Below are positions 55,678-64,000 of a DNA stretch of 64,000 nt, piece by piece. Source of the stretch: Flavobacteriales bacterium ALC-1. Its GTDB lineage: Bacteria; Bacteroidota; Bacteroidia; Flavobacteriales; Flavobacteriaceae. A program made the translations under genes and the position numbers. The stretch is taken from assembly GCA_000171875.1 (NCBI GenBank), contig ABHI01000002.1:496001-560000 (forward strand), in the 5' to 3' direction. Each line of letters begins with the position of its first letter. The first letter of the stretch is position 1. Below the pieces are notes generated by a model. The model was not told the DNA's origin. It worked only from the letters and a program-made list of their open reading frames with translations, and did not search any database.

Positions 55678-57039
55678 ATGAAGACGAGAATTACTATACT
55701 ATTACTGACACTTTTTGTGAGTTTTAACATAGGCTTTGCTCAAGAGCAAGATGAAGAATGTATGAATAACCTATCGCTTTTTGATACTTCTTACAAAAAC
55801 AAAAAGTATGACGACGCTTATGTTCCATGGAAAAAAGTGCGAGAAAAATGTCCTAGATTCAATAGAGCTATCTATGCTTATGGTGAGAAAATTTTAAAAC
55901 ATAAAATTAAGAACTCAACTGGTGCAGATAAAGTAGCTCACATAAACGATTTATTATTGCTTTGGGACCAAGCTAGAGAGCATTTTGCTTCTAAGTATCC
56001 TTTAGGTGAAGTTTTGGCTGATAAAGCACAGTTAACGTACAAGCACAGAAAAGAGCTAAATGCTACTAATGAGCAAATTTATAATATGTTCGATGAAGCA
56101 TATCAGAAAGATGTTAAGAATTTTAAAAGTGCTCAAGGACTTTACACTTATTTTTCTTTAGCTGTAGATTTATATGATGCTAGTAAAATGTCTGCTCAAT
56201 CAATGTTCGATAAGTATGATGATGTTATTGAAATTATTGAAGGTTTAGAAAAAGGCTATACAGAAAAGCTTAATAAATTGGTGTCTAAAGAAGAGACAGG
56301 TACAGTTCTTGCTAAAAAAGAATTAAGGTATAAGAAGAATTATTCTGATAATTTAGCTGCTTTTGATACTGTAACTTCTAGTATGGATCAAAAACTAGGT
56401 AACAGAGCTACATGTGAAGTATTGGTGCCTTTATATCAAAAAGATTTTGAAGAGAATAAAAATAATGGCGTGTGGTTACAACGCGCAATGAATAGAATGT
56501 ATGCTAAAGGATGTAAGGAAGATCCTTTATTCTTAAAGTTAGTAGAACAAAAGAATAGTATTGAGCCAAGTGCAGATACAGCATTTTACTTATACTTACT
56601 TACTAATGAGCAAAAGTATTTTGATCAAACCATTCAGTTAGAAACTGATCCATTAAAAAAGGCTAAGCTTTACAAAAAATTAGCTCAAGACTTTAAAGGA
56701 AAAGGTAGCTATGGTAAAGCAAGAAGATATTACATGGAGGCTTTAAAACTTAATCCTTCTGATGGTTCACCTTATTTACAAATTGCTAACATGTATGCTA
56801 AAAGTGCTAATAACTGTGGAGATACTAATTTTAACAAAAGAGCAGTGTTTTGGTTAGCAGCAAACGAAGCTGAAAAAGCTGGTAGAGTAGATGGACGTTT
56901 AAGGTCAGCTGCTGCTAAAACAGCTACAAGTTACAGAGCAAGTGCGCCAACGAAAGCTGAAATATTTAGTGCTACCAATGCTGGTAAAACTATTAAGATT
57001 GGATGTTGGATTGGACGTTCTGTTAAAGTGCCAGGATAA
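55678..57039 (+). CDS. Periplasmic TPR-repeat protein
   Basis: A 453-residue protein with a signal peptide ending IGFA-Q. Tetratricopeptide-like helices are seen at residues about 30-60 and 340-400 (AKLYKKLAQDFKGKGSYGKARRYYMEALKLNPSDGSPYLQIANMYAKS). It is Lys-rich throughout. TPR proteins scaffold envelope complexes. Its place between a barrel protein and LptC suggests a role in outer-membrane assembly, without direct proof. Confidence 0.8.
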   Translation: MKTRITILLLTLFVSFNIGFAQEQDEECMNNLSLFDTSYKNKKYDDAYVPWKKVREKCPRFNRAIYAYGEKILKHKIKNSTGADKVAHINDLLLLWDQAREHFASKYPLGEVLADKAQLTYKHRKELNATNEQIYNMFDEAYQKDVKNFKSAQGLYTYFSLAVDLYDASKMSAQSMFDKYDDVIEIIEGLEKGYTEKLNKLVSKEETGTVLAKKELRYKKNYSDNLAAFDTVTSSMDQKLGNRATCEVLVPLYQKDFEENKNNGVWLQRAMNRMYAKGCKEDPLFLKLVEQKNSIEPSADTAFYLYLLTNEQKYFDQTIQLETDPLKKAKLYKKLAQDFKGKGSYGKARRYYMEALKLNPSDGSPYLQIANMYAKSANNCGDTNFNKRAVFWLAANEAEKAGRVDGRLRSAAAKTATSYRASAPTKAEIFSATNAGKTIKIGCWIGRSVKVPG

Positions 57040-57609
57040 TTGAGAATACATAATTTACATATTATAAAAAACTTAGTCACAGCAATTGCTGTGACTTTGT
57101 TTTTTTCGTGTAAAAATGATTTCGATGAGGTTCAAAAAATAGGTGTTTTACAAAATCAACCTATTGGTGAAGCCGAAAATATAGATTTAAAATACACTGA
57201 GACTAAAGAGGATACTACTGTAAGGCTTGTAGCAAATCTTTTAAGTCCTAAGATGCTAGATTACTCTAATAGAGATTTTGCGTTTTCAGAATTTCCCAAA
57301 GGTATTAAACTCATTGTATATGATGATGAGAATAACAAAACAACGATAACATCTCGTTACGCTATTTACTATACCGAAACGCATATTATAGATTTAAGAG
57401 ATGAAGTTGTAATTGCTACGCATAGTGGAGATACCTTACGTACGCATCAATTGTATTATAACGAAAAGCTAGAATGGGTTTTTACAAATCAACGTTTTAC
57501 TTTTAAAGGCCCGACTAGTGATACACATGGTTATGGCTTTGATTCGGATAAAACATTTAAGAAATACCAAATTCATGAAATGGGTGGAGACATTGAACTC
57601 GATAATTGA
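57040..57609 (+). CDS. lptC: LptC-like LPS export lipoprotein
   Basis: A 189-residue protein that starts with TTG directly after the upstream stop. The N-terminus is a lipoprotein signal (lipobox LFFSC, Cys24). The LptC fold is recognised by the beta-strand series ending in KGIKLIVYDDENNKTTITSRYAIYYTETHIIDLRDEVVIATHSGDTLRTHQLYYNEK-like motifs (residues about 85-150). LptC hands LPS from the LptBFG transporter to the LptA bridge. Lipidation rather than a membrane helix is a difference from E. coli. Confidence 0.85.
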   Translation: MRIHNLHIIKNLVTAIAVTLFFSCKNDFDEVQKIGVLQNQPIGEAENIDLKYTETKEDTTVRLVANLLSPKMLDYSNRDFAFSEFPKGIKLIVYDDENNKTTITSRYAIYYTETHIIDLRDEVVIATHSGDTLRTHQLYYNEKLEWVFTNQRFTFKGPTSDTHGYGFDSDKTFKKYQIHEMGGDIELDN

Positions 57610-57646
57610 TTACCTTTGCCTAGAAATAAATTTTACTTCTATTTAA

Positions 57647-57838
57647 ATGAAACTTCTAAAATTCTTTCAGTACGCTTATATTATTTTTGCAGCATTATTT
57701 TTTTGGGATGCCATAACTAACTGGTCAGTTGATAGAAATAGAGCATACATGTCTTTGTTTTTTGCAGCATTGGCTGTTTTTATGTTTTTCTTTAGAAAAC
57801 GCTTCAGAAAAAAGATAGAGGATCGTAACCAAGAATAA
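57647..57838 (+). CDS. Small two-helix membrane protein
   Basis: A 63-residue protein with two hydrophobic segments (residues 5-22 and 32-50) and a basic tail RKRFRKKIED. Not recognised as a named family. It lies between lptC and a CNNM/CorC-like gene, 3 bases before the latter, so it is probably translated with them. Confidence 0.7.
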   Translation: MKLLKFFQYAYIIFAALFFWDAITNWSVDRNRAYMSLFFAALAVFMFFFRKRFRKKIEDRNQE

Positions 57839-57841
57839 TTT

Positions 57842-59131
57842 ATGACTGCCGACATAGTCATTATTATAAGCATGCTTATATTTTCAGCCTTTTTTTCGGG
57901 TATGGAAATTGCGTATGTATCCTCCAATAAGATTCATATAGAATTAGAAAAAAAACAAGGTGATTTTTTAGGCAAAATACTAGAGAAGCTTACAGCTAAG
58001 CCATCAAAGTATATCGCAACTATGCTTATAGGTAACAATATCGCATTGGTTATTTATGGCTTTAAAATGGGAGATGTTTTAGTGCGTTGGTTTCAATCTA
58101 TGTTACCATCAGATAGCACATTATTAACCTATTTGTTTTACGATTTACAATTACTAACGCAAACTATTATTTCTACGTTGGTAATTTTATTTACTGCCGA
58201 GTTTTTACCAAAAGTATTTTTTCAGATTTATGCTAATTCGTTAATGAAGATTTTAGCACTTCCCACTTATATATTTTATGTGTTGTTTTCATGGATTTCA
58301 GATTTTGTGATTTGGATTTCTGATGCAGTTTTAAAATATATATTCAGGGCCAAAGGCGAAGATGCAGTTTTAGCAATGACAAAAGTTGAACTGGGAAACT
58401 ATATAAGTGAGCAAATGGAATCTGTTGAAGACCATGAAGAAGTGGATGCTGAAATTCAAATTTTTCAAAATGCGTTAGAATTTTCGGAAGTTAAAGCAAG
58501 AGAAGTAATGGTGCCACGTACCGAAATTACTGCTTTGGATATTTCGGATAGTATCGAAAATTTAAGACAATTATTTATTGAAACAGGGAGAACAAAAATC
58601 ATTGTTTATAAAGACACTATCGACGATATTTTGGGTTACGTGCATTCGTTCGAACTTTTTAAAAAACCTAAAACTATAAAGTCTATAGTTATTCCTGTTG
58701 GTTTTGTGCCAGAAACCATTCTTATAAAAGATGTACTAAATATTTTAACCAAAAAACGTCGTAGTATGGCTGTGGTTATTGATGAGTATGGAGGAACATC
58801 TGGCATAATGACGGTTGAGGATATTATAGAAGAACTATTCGGCGAAATAGAAGATGAGCACGATACAGTTAAGATGATAGAAGAACAAATAAATGAGGGC
58901 ACTTATAAATTTTCAGCACGTTTAGAAGTCGATTATATTAACGAAACCTATAAATTAAATTTACCAGAAGGTGAAAACTATGAGACGTTAGGCGGATTAA
59001 TAGTTAATGCTACAGAGGAAATTCCACAAGAAAATGAAGATGTGCTTATTGAGAATTTTAAGTTTACCATTGAAGAGGTCTCTTCAACAAAAATTGATGT
59101 TGTGCTTTTAAAAATTCTTAAAATAGATTGA
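57842..59131 (+). CDS. CNNM/CorC (hemolysin) family membrane protein
   Basis: A 429-residue protein with an N-terminal DUF21/CNNM membrane domain (about residues 1-190), two CBS motifs (about 215-335: REVMVPRTEITALD, VVIDEYGGTSGIMTVEDIIEELFGEI) and a C-terminal CorC_HlyC domain. The family is implicated in Mg2+/Co2+ transport; GldE of the gliding machinery is a related flavobacterial member. Which of these roles applies cannot be decided here. Confidence 0.9.
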   Translation: MTADIVIIISMLIFSAFFSGMEIAYVSSNKIHIELEKKQGDFLGKILEKLTAKPSKYIATMLIGNNIALVIYGFKMGDVLVRWFQSMLPSDSTLLTYLFYDLQLLTQTIISTLVILFTAEFLPKVFFQIYANSLMKILALPTYIFYVLFSWISDFVIWISDAVLKYIFRAKGEDAVLAMTKVELGNYISEQMESVEDHEEVDAEIQIFQNALEFSEVKAREVMVPRTEITALDISDSIENLRQLFIETGRTKIIVYKDTIDDILGYVHSFELFKKPKTIKSIVIPVGFVPETILIKDVLNILTKKRRSMAVVIDEYGGTSGIMTVEDIIEELFGEIEDEHDTVKMIEEQINEGTYKFSARLEVDYINETYKLNLPEGENYETLGGLIVNATEEIPQENEDVLIENFKFTIEEVSSTKIDVVLLKILKID

Positions 59132-59201
59132 TTGAAATCTAAAGGAATTTCTTAATAAGTAAGTTAAGTAATACATAGACATTTCAATATAATCCTACAT
59201 T

Positions 59202-59209
59202 TAGCTTTG
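59202..59209 (+). promoter_or_regulatory. Predicted -7 box upstream of the PpiD-like gene
   Basis: TAGCTTTG matches TAnnTTTG and lies 95 bases before the ATG. A second near-match, TATTTTCG at 59258-59265, is closer to the gene. Neither has a clear TTG at -33. Confidence 0.35.
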
Positions 59210-59303
59210 TCACTTATAAAAACTACAATTCTCCTTTTATAAGTTACTAGAAAATACTATTTTCGCAGACTTATTTATACCAAATACACATACAAAAAAG
59301 ACT

Positions 59304-61460
59304 ATGGCAGTTTTAAATAAAATTAGACAACGTTCATTAATACTAATTCTGGTAATCGCATTAGCATTATTTTCATTCGTTATTGGGGATTTATTCAAAA
59401 ATTCTGATGCATTAACTGGTGAATCGCAAGATGTTATTGCAACAGTAAATGGAAAAGACATTAATCGATTAGATTTTCAGCAAAAAGTAAAAAGCTATCA
59501 AGAACGAGTAGGTGGAAGAGTGAGTTCTACTCAAGCGATGAACACGATTTACAACCAAGAACTACGTAAAATTGTAATGAAGTCTGAATTTGAAGCATTG
59601 GGCTTATCTGTTGAGAAAGATGAAATGCGAGATTTATTAAAAACAAGTTTTTCTTCTTATCCTGAGTTTCAAGATGAAAATGGAATCTTTGATGTCAATC
59701 GTTTAAATGCATTTATTGCTAACTTAAAAGATTTACAAGGTGCAAATCCAGATTCTGCTCCTTTAGGAAATTTTTTAGTAAACTACGATAGTTGGACAAA
59801 CAATGAACAGACAATTGCTGCAAATGCAGTTCAGCAAACCTATTACAATATGATTAAAGCTGGTGTTAGCACTACAATATCCGAAGCTGAAGATGAGTAT
59901 TTTGGTGATGCAAAAACGGTAGATATTCGTTATGTGCAAGTGCCTTATACAAGTATTGCAGATAGTTTAGTTGAGGTTTCTAAAAACGATATTAGTGCTT
60001 ACATTAAAAACAACGAAGAAAAGTATAAAGTAGATGAGAGAAGAGAAATTGTTTATGTGGAATTTAAAGAGGAAGCTTCTAAGGCTGATGAGGACAGAAT
60101 TAAAGCTGATTTATTAAAATTAAAAAGTGATAGACCTGAATGGAATGAAAGTAGTAAAAACACAGATACAATTCCAGGTTTTGATTCTACTACTAATGTA
60201 GAAGACTTTATCAATGCAAATTCTGATATTAAATATAATGATGCATTTTTAAGAGCTGCACAATTACCAGCTACTGCTAAGGATACTTTAATGAAATTAG
60301 ATGTTGGGTCATATTATGGACCTTACAGAGATGGTGAATATTTTAAATTATCTAAAATTATTACTGTTAAGCAATTACCAGATTCAGTTAATGTGCGTCA
60401 TATATTAGTGCCTTTTGCTGGAGCTTCTAATGCTGGTCCAGATGTAACAAAAACACTTGCGGAAGCAAAAATAACTGCCGATAGTATTTTAGCAAAAATA
60501 AAAAGCGGTACTAAGTTTATGGATTTACTTGAATTATCTTCGGATAAAGTGAGTAATGAAAACGATGGTGAATTAGAATTTGCATATAATGCAGGAATGG
60601 CACCAGAATTTAAAGCATTCTCTTTCGACAATAAAGTAGGAGATATAGATGTTGTTGGAACCTCTTTTGGATATCATATTATTGAAATTTTAGAACAAAA
60701 GAGCTTTAATACAGCGATAAAAGTAGCAACATTAGCAGATAAGGTAGAGCCTTCTGATGAAACACTTAGCGATGTATTTAATAAAATGTCTAAGTTTGAA
60801 ATTGCTGCTAAAGATGGTGATTTTAATGCCTTAGCTGCAGAACGCAAATTAGTTGTAAAGCCAATTGTGTTTAAAGAGCTTGATGAAAATATTCCTACAT
60901 TAGGAAGTCAGAGAGAAGTAGTACGTTGGGCATTCAATGAAGGTACAGAAAAAGGTGAATACAAAAACTTTCCAATTTCTGGATTTGGATTTATTGTTGC
61001 TAAACTTGTAGATAAAAAACCAGAAGGTTTAATGAGTGTTGAAGATGCTTCAATTACAGCATTACCAGAAATAAGAAAAGAGAAAAAAGCGAAAATGATT
61101 CGCGATAAAATTACAGCAACATCTATAGATGATATTGCTAAAAACAATGGCCAGAGTCCTAGAACTGCAGCAGCTGTGACTATAAAAAACACAACGCTTT
61201 CGGGCGCTGGAGTTGAGCCACAAGTTGTTGGAGCAGCATTTGGTTTAGCACAAGGAGTAACATCTAAACCTATAGATGGTGAAAAAGGAGTATATGTGAT
61301 TGAAGTTACAAAGGTTAATGAAGCAACCAAACTAGATAACTATACGTCTATTATGAACAGATTGAACGCTGAGCGTAAAAATATAATTCAAGGTAAAGTA
61401 TATCAAGCTCTAGAAAAAGCAGCTGAGATTGAAGATAACAGAGCTAAGACAGTTTATTAA
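59304..61460 (+). CDS. PpiD/SurA-like peptidyl-prolyl isomerase
   Basis: A 718-residue periplasmic foldase anchored by one N-terminal helix (RSLILILVIALALFSFVIGDLF). The SurA-like N domain starts at ATVNGKDINRLDF (about residue 46). A parvulin domain follows at about 355-465 (VRHILVPF, GELEFAYNAGMAPEFKAFSF, VGTSFGYHIIEI), then a long C-terminal part. Layout is that of PpiD: helper for newly exported outer-membrane proteins. Own promoter likely; terminator 22 bases after the stop. Confidence 0.93.
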   Translation: MAVLNKIRQRSLILILVIALALFSFVIGDLFKNSDALTGESQDVIATVNGKDINRLDFQQKVKSYQERVGGRVSSTQAMNTIYNQELRKIVMKSEFEALGLSVEKDEMRDLLKTSFSSYPEFQDENGIFDVNRLNAFIANLKDLQGANPDSAPLGNFLVNYDSWTNNEQTIAANAVQQTYYNMIKAGVSTTISEAEDEYFGDAKTVDIRYVQVPYTSIADSLVEVSKNDISAYIKNNEEKYKVDERREIVYVEFKEEASKADEDRIKADLLKLKSDRPEWNESSKNTDTIPGFDSTTNVEDFINANSDIKYNDAFLRAAQLPATAKDTLMKLDVGSYYGPYRDGEYFKLSKIITVKQLPDSVNVRHILVPFAGASNAGPDVTKTLAEAKITADSILAKIKSGTKFMDLLELSSDKVSNENDGELEFAYNAGMAPEFKAFSFDNKVGDIDVVGTSFGYHIIEILEQKSFNTAIKVATLADKVEPSDETLSDVFNKMSKFEIAAKDGDFNALAAERKLVVKPIVFKELDENIPTLGSQREVVRWAFNEGTEKGEYKNFPISGFGFIVAKLVDKKPEGLMSVEDASITALPEIRKEKKAKMIRDKITATSIDDIAKNNGQSPRTAAAVTIKNTTLSGAGVEPQVVGAAFGLAQGVTSKPIDGEKGVYVIEVTKVNEATKLDNYTSIMNRLNAERKNIIQGKVYQALEKAAEIEDNRAKTVY

Positions 61461-61481
61461 TTAGCTATAAATAACATAGAG

Positions 61482-61513
61482 AATGGCTTTGCAGAAATGT
61501 AAAGCCATTTTTA
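61482..61513. terminator. Terminator between ppiD-like gene and GHMP kinase
   Basis: AATGGCTTT (61482-61490) and AAAGCCATT (61501-61509) form a 9-bp stem followed by T residues. It overlaps the end of the convergent kinase gene, so it may serve both strands. Confidence 0.75.
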
Positions 61514-62434
61514 GTTTAATACCATATCATTATATGGAATAACAGTTTCAAACCCTTTAGACTTAAAATAATTTGTAGGGTCAGTTTCTGAAGTCACTAA
61601 AACAAAATCACCTCCCCATGCACCTAAACTTTTAATGGTGCTATTAAAATCTTTAAAAAGTTGATTTTTAATAGTGTCCTGCTGAATAAGCTTAGAAATT
61701 AGAGCTTCATGTTTGTTAAGGAGTTTCTCAAATTCTGAAAGCGATTCACATAATATTATAGCTTCAGTAATTGCATTAACTTCTTCTAGAATACTTTTAT
61801 CAATTTTCGCATTCTTTTTATAGGATGCAATACCATCTCTACTATTTTGCTTTTGATTGAGGTATAAAAAATATAAATGTTCCTTAAATGAAGGACTAAA
61901 TGTAACGGTTTCAACTAAAGGCTTTGAAGATTTATTCAGTTGATAGAATATTGGCGTATTGTGTTGAGCACAAGCAATATCATAACCACTACCACCGAAT
62001 GTTTTTTCTAAAAGTTGATAAGCATCAACTTTAGCCCAATCAGCAATATTATTTATTAATGTTGAAGAAGTACCTAAACCCCAAAGCCGATTAAAATCTT
62101 GATGTGTTGTAATATTATAGCCTTGCTTAGAACTTAAAAATTCAGGATTTAAAATATATGAAGCTTTTAAGATCTGAATTAACCTTTTAGAAATTTCAGT
62201 ATAGTTTTTTGCTTTTAAACTTAACCGATTAGAAGCCTTAGTAATTAAGAATTCATCTTCAAACCATACCTCATTTAGTTCATTATAGCTTTTCCAAACT
62301 ATAGTGCTAGTATTATTGGGTTCAACAGTTAAGTCCTGTCCATATTTAGTCGGTATAGCTAATGCTATTGCTCCATCCAAAACCACATACTCTCCTGTAA
62401 GTAATAATTTACCGTTACTTCTAAAAGTCTTCAA
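61511..62434 (-). CDS. GYDIA family GHMP kinase
   Basis: A 307-residue GHMP-type kinase. The N-terminus SNGKLLLTGEYVVLDGAIALAIP is typical for mevalonate-type kinases, the ATP loop is LWGLGTSSTLINN, and the GSGYDIACAQ motif names the family. Two bases downstream of HMG-CoA reductase, it is likely a mevalonate-pathway kinase. Whether it acts on mevalonate or phosphomevalonate is not clear from sequence. Confidence 0.88.
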   Translation of the reverse strand: MKTFRSNGKLLLTGEYVVLDGAIALAIPTKYGQDLTVEPNNTSTIVWKSYNELNEVWFEDEFLITKASNRLSLKAKNYTEISKRLIQILKASYILNPEFLSSKQGYNITTHQDFNRLWGLGTSSTLINNIADWAKVDAYQLLEKTFGGSGYDIACAQHNTPIFYQLNKSSKPLVETVTFSPSFKEHLYFLYLNQKQNSRDGIASYKKNAKIDKSILEEVNAITEAIILCESLSEFEKLLNKHEALISKLIQQDTIKNQLFKDFNSTIKSLGAWGGDFVLVTSETDPTNYFKSKGFETVIPYNDMVLN

Positions 62435-62436
62435 AT

Positions 62437-63738
62437 TTAGTTTCTTAGTTTTTCAATAGCTTCAACAACAGCACTATGTGTAACTATATTAGTTTTAAAA
62501 TGATCAACTATTTGTGTTTTTTCTTCTGCCGAAGCTTCAAACTGATTTAAAATATTCATAAGGTGCATTTTCATGTGGCCTTCCTGAATTCCGGTTGTAG
62601 TTAAGGATTTTAAAGCAGCAAAATTCTGTGCCAATCCTGCAACAGCAACAATTTGCATTAAATCTTTAGCAGTTGGTTTTTCGAGCATTTCTAAAGAAAA
62701 CTTAACTAATGGATGCAGGCTTGTTAAGCCCCCGACAGTGCCTAAAGCTAATGGAATTTCAATCCAAAATTTAAAAACCCCATCATCAATGGAGCAATGT
62801 GTTAAGCTTGAGTACTTCCCTTTTCTTGAAGCATAAGCATGTACACCAGCCTCGACCGCTCTAAAATCATTTCCTGTAGCTAAAACCACAGCATCAATGC
62901 CATTCATAATCCCTTTATTATGCGTCACGGCTCTAAAAGGTTCAACCTCTGCGATGTTAACCGCTTGCATAAATTTTTGTGCAAATACATCAGCGTTAGA
63001 AATATCTTTACTTTTTAGATCTTCAATTTTACAAGACACTTCTGCTTTTACAATACAATTAGGAACATAGTTAGATAGAATACTCATAACCACGTTAAGA
63101 TCTTCATCTAAATGTGCTTCAGCTTCGGTTTTAAAAGTTGTTGCAAATTGTTCTAAACACGAATTAATAAAATTCGCTCCCATAGCATCCAAAGTTTCAA
63201 ACGTTGCATGCAATTGATAGTAGTTGTCTAAATCTTCAGATTTATTTCGCAATTCAATATCTAAAATGCCACCACCTCTGCGTTCCATATTTTTGGTGAT
63301 ATCAGCTGTATCAGAAATTAATTTAGTTTTTACATTTTCAAAAAAACGTTCAAGTTTATCGTATTTGCCTCTATATATAAAATGAACTTGCCCAATTTTA
63401 GTAGTCGAAATCACTTCGGCTTTAAAACCTCCTCTATCTAACCAAAACTTAGCTGCTTTACTAGCCGCTGCAACGACTGAACTTTCTTCAATAGCCATTG
63501 GGATGGTGTAAAGTGTGTCGTTGATTTTAAAATTTGGAGCAACACCAAGTGGTAGATAGTAATTAGTGATGGTGTTTTCTATAAATTCATCATGTAACTT
63601 CTGAAGTTTTTCATCAGAATTCCAATAGCGTTTTACAAGTGTTCTTGCTGTGTCTTTATCAGTGAAATAAGAGTCTAAAAGCCATTCAATCTTTTCGGAT
63701 TTAGTAAGCTTAGAAAAGCCAGAAATAGCATTTGGCAT
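62437..63738 (-). CDS. Hydroxymethylglutaryl-CoA reductase (class II)
   Basis: A 433-residue reductase converting HMG-CoA to mevalonate. Signatures are FETLDAMGANFINSCLEQ, the active-site lysine in RAVTHNKGIMNG, ATGNDFRAVEAGVHAYASR with the catalytic aspartate, and a late His in QEGHMKMH. I choose the ATG at 63738 (MPNAISGFSKLTKSEK). A GTG eight codons upstream (63762) overlaps a perfect -7 promoter box and so cannot lie in the message. A mevalonate route, not the MEP route, is thus likely in this organism, as in other flavobacteria. Confidence 0.94.
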   Translation of the reverse strand: MPNAISGFSKLTKSEKIEWLLDSYFTDKDTARTLVKRYWNSDEKLQKLHDEFIENTITNYYLPLGVAPNFKINDTLYTIPMAIEESSVVAAASKAAKFWLDRGGFKAEVISTTKIGQVHFIYRGKYDKLERFFENVKTKLISDTADITKNMERRGGGILDIELRNKSEDLDNYYQLHATFETLDAMGANFINSCLEQFATTFKTEAEAHLDEDLNVVMSILSNYVPNCIVKAEVSCKIEDLKSKDISNADVFAQKFMQAVNIAEVEPFRAVTHNKGIMNGIDAVVLATGNDFRAVEAGVHAYASRKGKYSSLTHCSIDDGVFKFWIEIPLALGTVGGLTSLHPLVKFSLEMLEKPTAKDLMQIVAVAGLAQNFAALKSLTTTGIQEGHMKMHLMNILNQFEASAEEKTQIVDHFKTNIVTHSAVVEAIEKLRN

Positions 63739-63759
63739 ATTATTTTTAGTTTTAAAACA

Positions 63760-63767
63760 CAAAGATA
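63760..63767 (-). promoter_or_regulatory. Predicted -7 box of the mevalonate operon
   Basis: TATCTTTG on the minus strand matches TAnnTTTG exactly. Transcription would begin near 63753, about 15 bases before the ATG. There is no clear TTG at -33. Confidence 0.5.
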
Positions 63768-63886
63768 CTTAGGATTGGCATAAAATGTGTGCATTATCTA
63801 TCATTATTGCTGATTTACTGTTAATAATAGCGATTTTTTGCATATTTTTTAGTAAACTTGGCATTGCTATATTGAAATAAAAGAAA

Positions 63887-63951
63887 CATATGAAGCATCT
63901 TATTTCAAAATTTGATTTTCACTAAAAATTATATTTAAGATGTTCCATATG
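63887..63951. repeat. Imperfect inverted repeat
   Basis: CATATGAAGCATCTT (63887-63901) and AAGATGTTCCATATG (63937-63951) are 15-base arms with two mismatches around 35 bases. It may be a hairpin in the leader of a gene starting past the window edge, or two facing protein sites. Confidence 0.4.
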
Positions 63952-64000
63952 ACCATTAAAAGAAAAATAAGAACTACCATATGAAATTGAGACATCTCCT

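Noticed and set aside
60908..61330. 140-codon open frame on the minus strand inside the PpiD-like gene
   Set aside because: It lies antisense to a clear gene, has a low-complexity Ser/Ala/Pro composition and no start context or family motif.
63739..63762. GTG start of HMG-CoA reductase at 63762
   Set aside because: It overlaps a perfect TAnnTTTG promoter box, so it would not be on the message.
63981..64000. Start of a plus-strand gene (MKLRHL)
   Set aside because: Only 20 bases are inside the window, too little to support a coding call.
1..64000. CRISPR arrays, insertion sequences, prophage, replication origin, rRNA
   Set aside because: No regularly spaced repeats, transposase, integrase, phage structural genes, DnaA-box cluster or rRNA-like segment was seen on either strand.

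Overview
The window is AT-rich chromosomal DNA from a member of the Bacteroidota, most likely a marine Flavobacteriaceae. Four things point there: promoter-like TAnnTTTG boxes, arginine made through an N-acylornithine transcarbamylase (ArgF'), the GYDIA-type GHMP kinase next to a class II HMG-CoA reductase, and lipoproteins and outer-membrane barrels of Bacteroidetes style. No species is assigned. The window reads as core metabolism and envelope housekeeping, with one small patch (about 38.5-42.2 kb) that shows recombination scars.

Layout. 1-4.8 kb (+): end of leuC, leuD, leuB, then ppc four bases after leuB. 4.9-7.5 kb (-): outer-membrane protein, P-II protein and ammonium transporter. 8.0-14.0 kb (+): gltB and gltD (glutamate synthase), divergent from the ammonium operon across a 442-bp control region. 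14.1-23.6 kb (-): a tightly packed arginine operon read as GNAT acyltransferase, argG, argC, proC, argD, a methyltransferase, argF', argB, argE-like, argH. 24.0-38.1 kb (-): a ten-gene operon ilvE-ilvD-ilvB-ilvN-ilvC-ilvA-thrA-thrB-thrC-gapN. 38.5-42.1 kb (+): a GH30 lipoprotein glycosidase and a sugar-porter MFS transporter. 42.5-53.4 kb (+): tldD and tldE, then a DUF4159/MoxR/DUF58/BatA-like membrane cluster. 53.4 kb: tRNA-Phe. 53.6-61.5 kb (+): coaX and an envelope-biogenesis series (barrel protein, TPR protein, LptC, small membrane protein, CNNM/CorC-like protein, PpiD/SurA-like foldase). 61.5-63.7 kb (-): GHMP kinase and HMG-CoA reductase of the mevalonate pathway.

The metabolic blocks fit together. 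PEP carboxylase supplies oxaloacetate for the aspartate family (thrABC, ilvA). Ammonium uptake and GltBD feed glutamate, the amino donor and the precursor of arginine and proline. GapN can supply NADPH for the reductases.

The most interesting signals are small and non-coding. Upstream of ilvE there are two tandem leader peptides very rich in Ile and Val codons, each followed by a rho-independent terminator. The promoter-proximal and the gene-proximal copies both have possible alternative pairings, and the second has a perfect 9-bp antiterminator. Upstream of the arginine operon there is a minimal leader peptide, MAKRRR-stop, with three consecutive CGC codons that stand out in this AT-rich sequence, followed by a GC-rich structured leader. 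Together they suggest that translation-coupled attenuation controls both large amino-acid operons. The transcarbamylase has Ser89 where Glu defines the acetylornithine enzyme and Pro the succinylornithine enzyme, which favours a succinylated arginine pathway.
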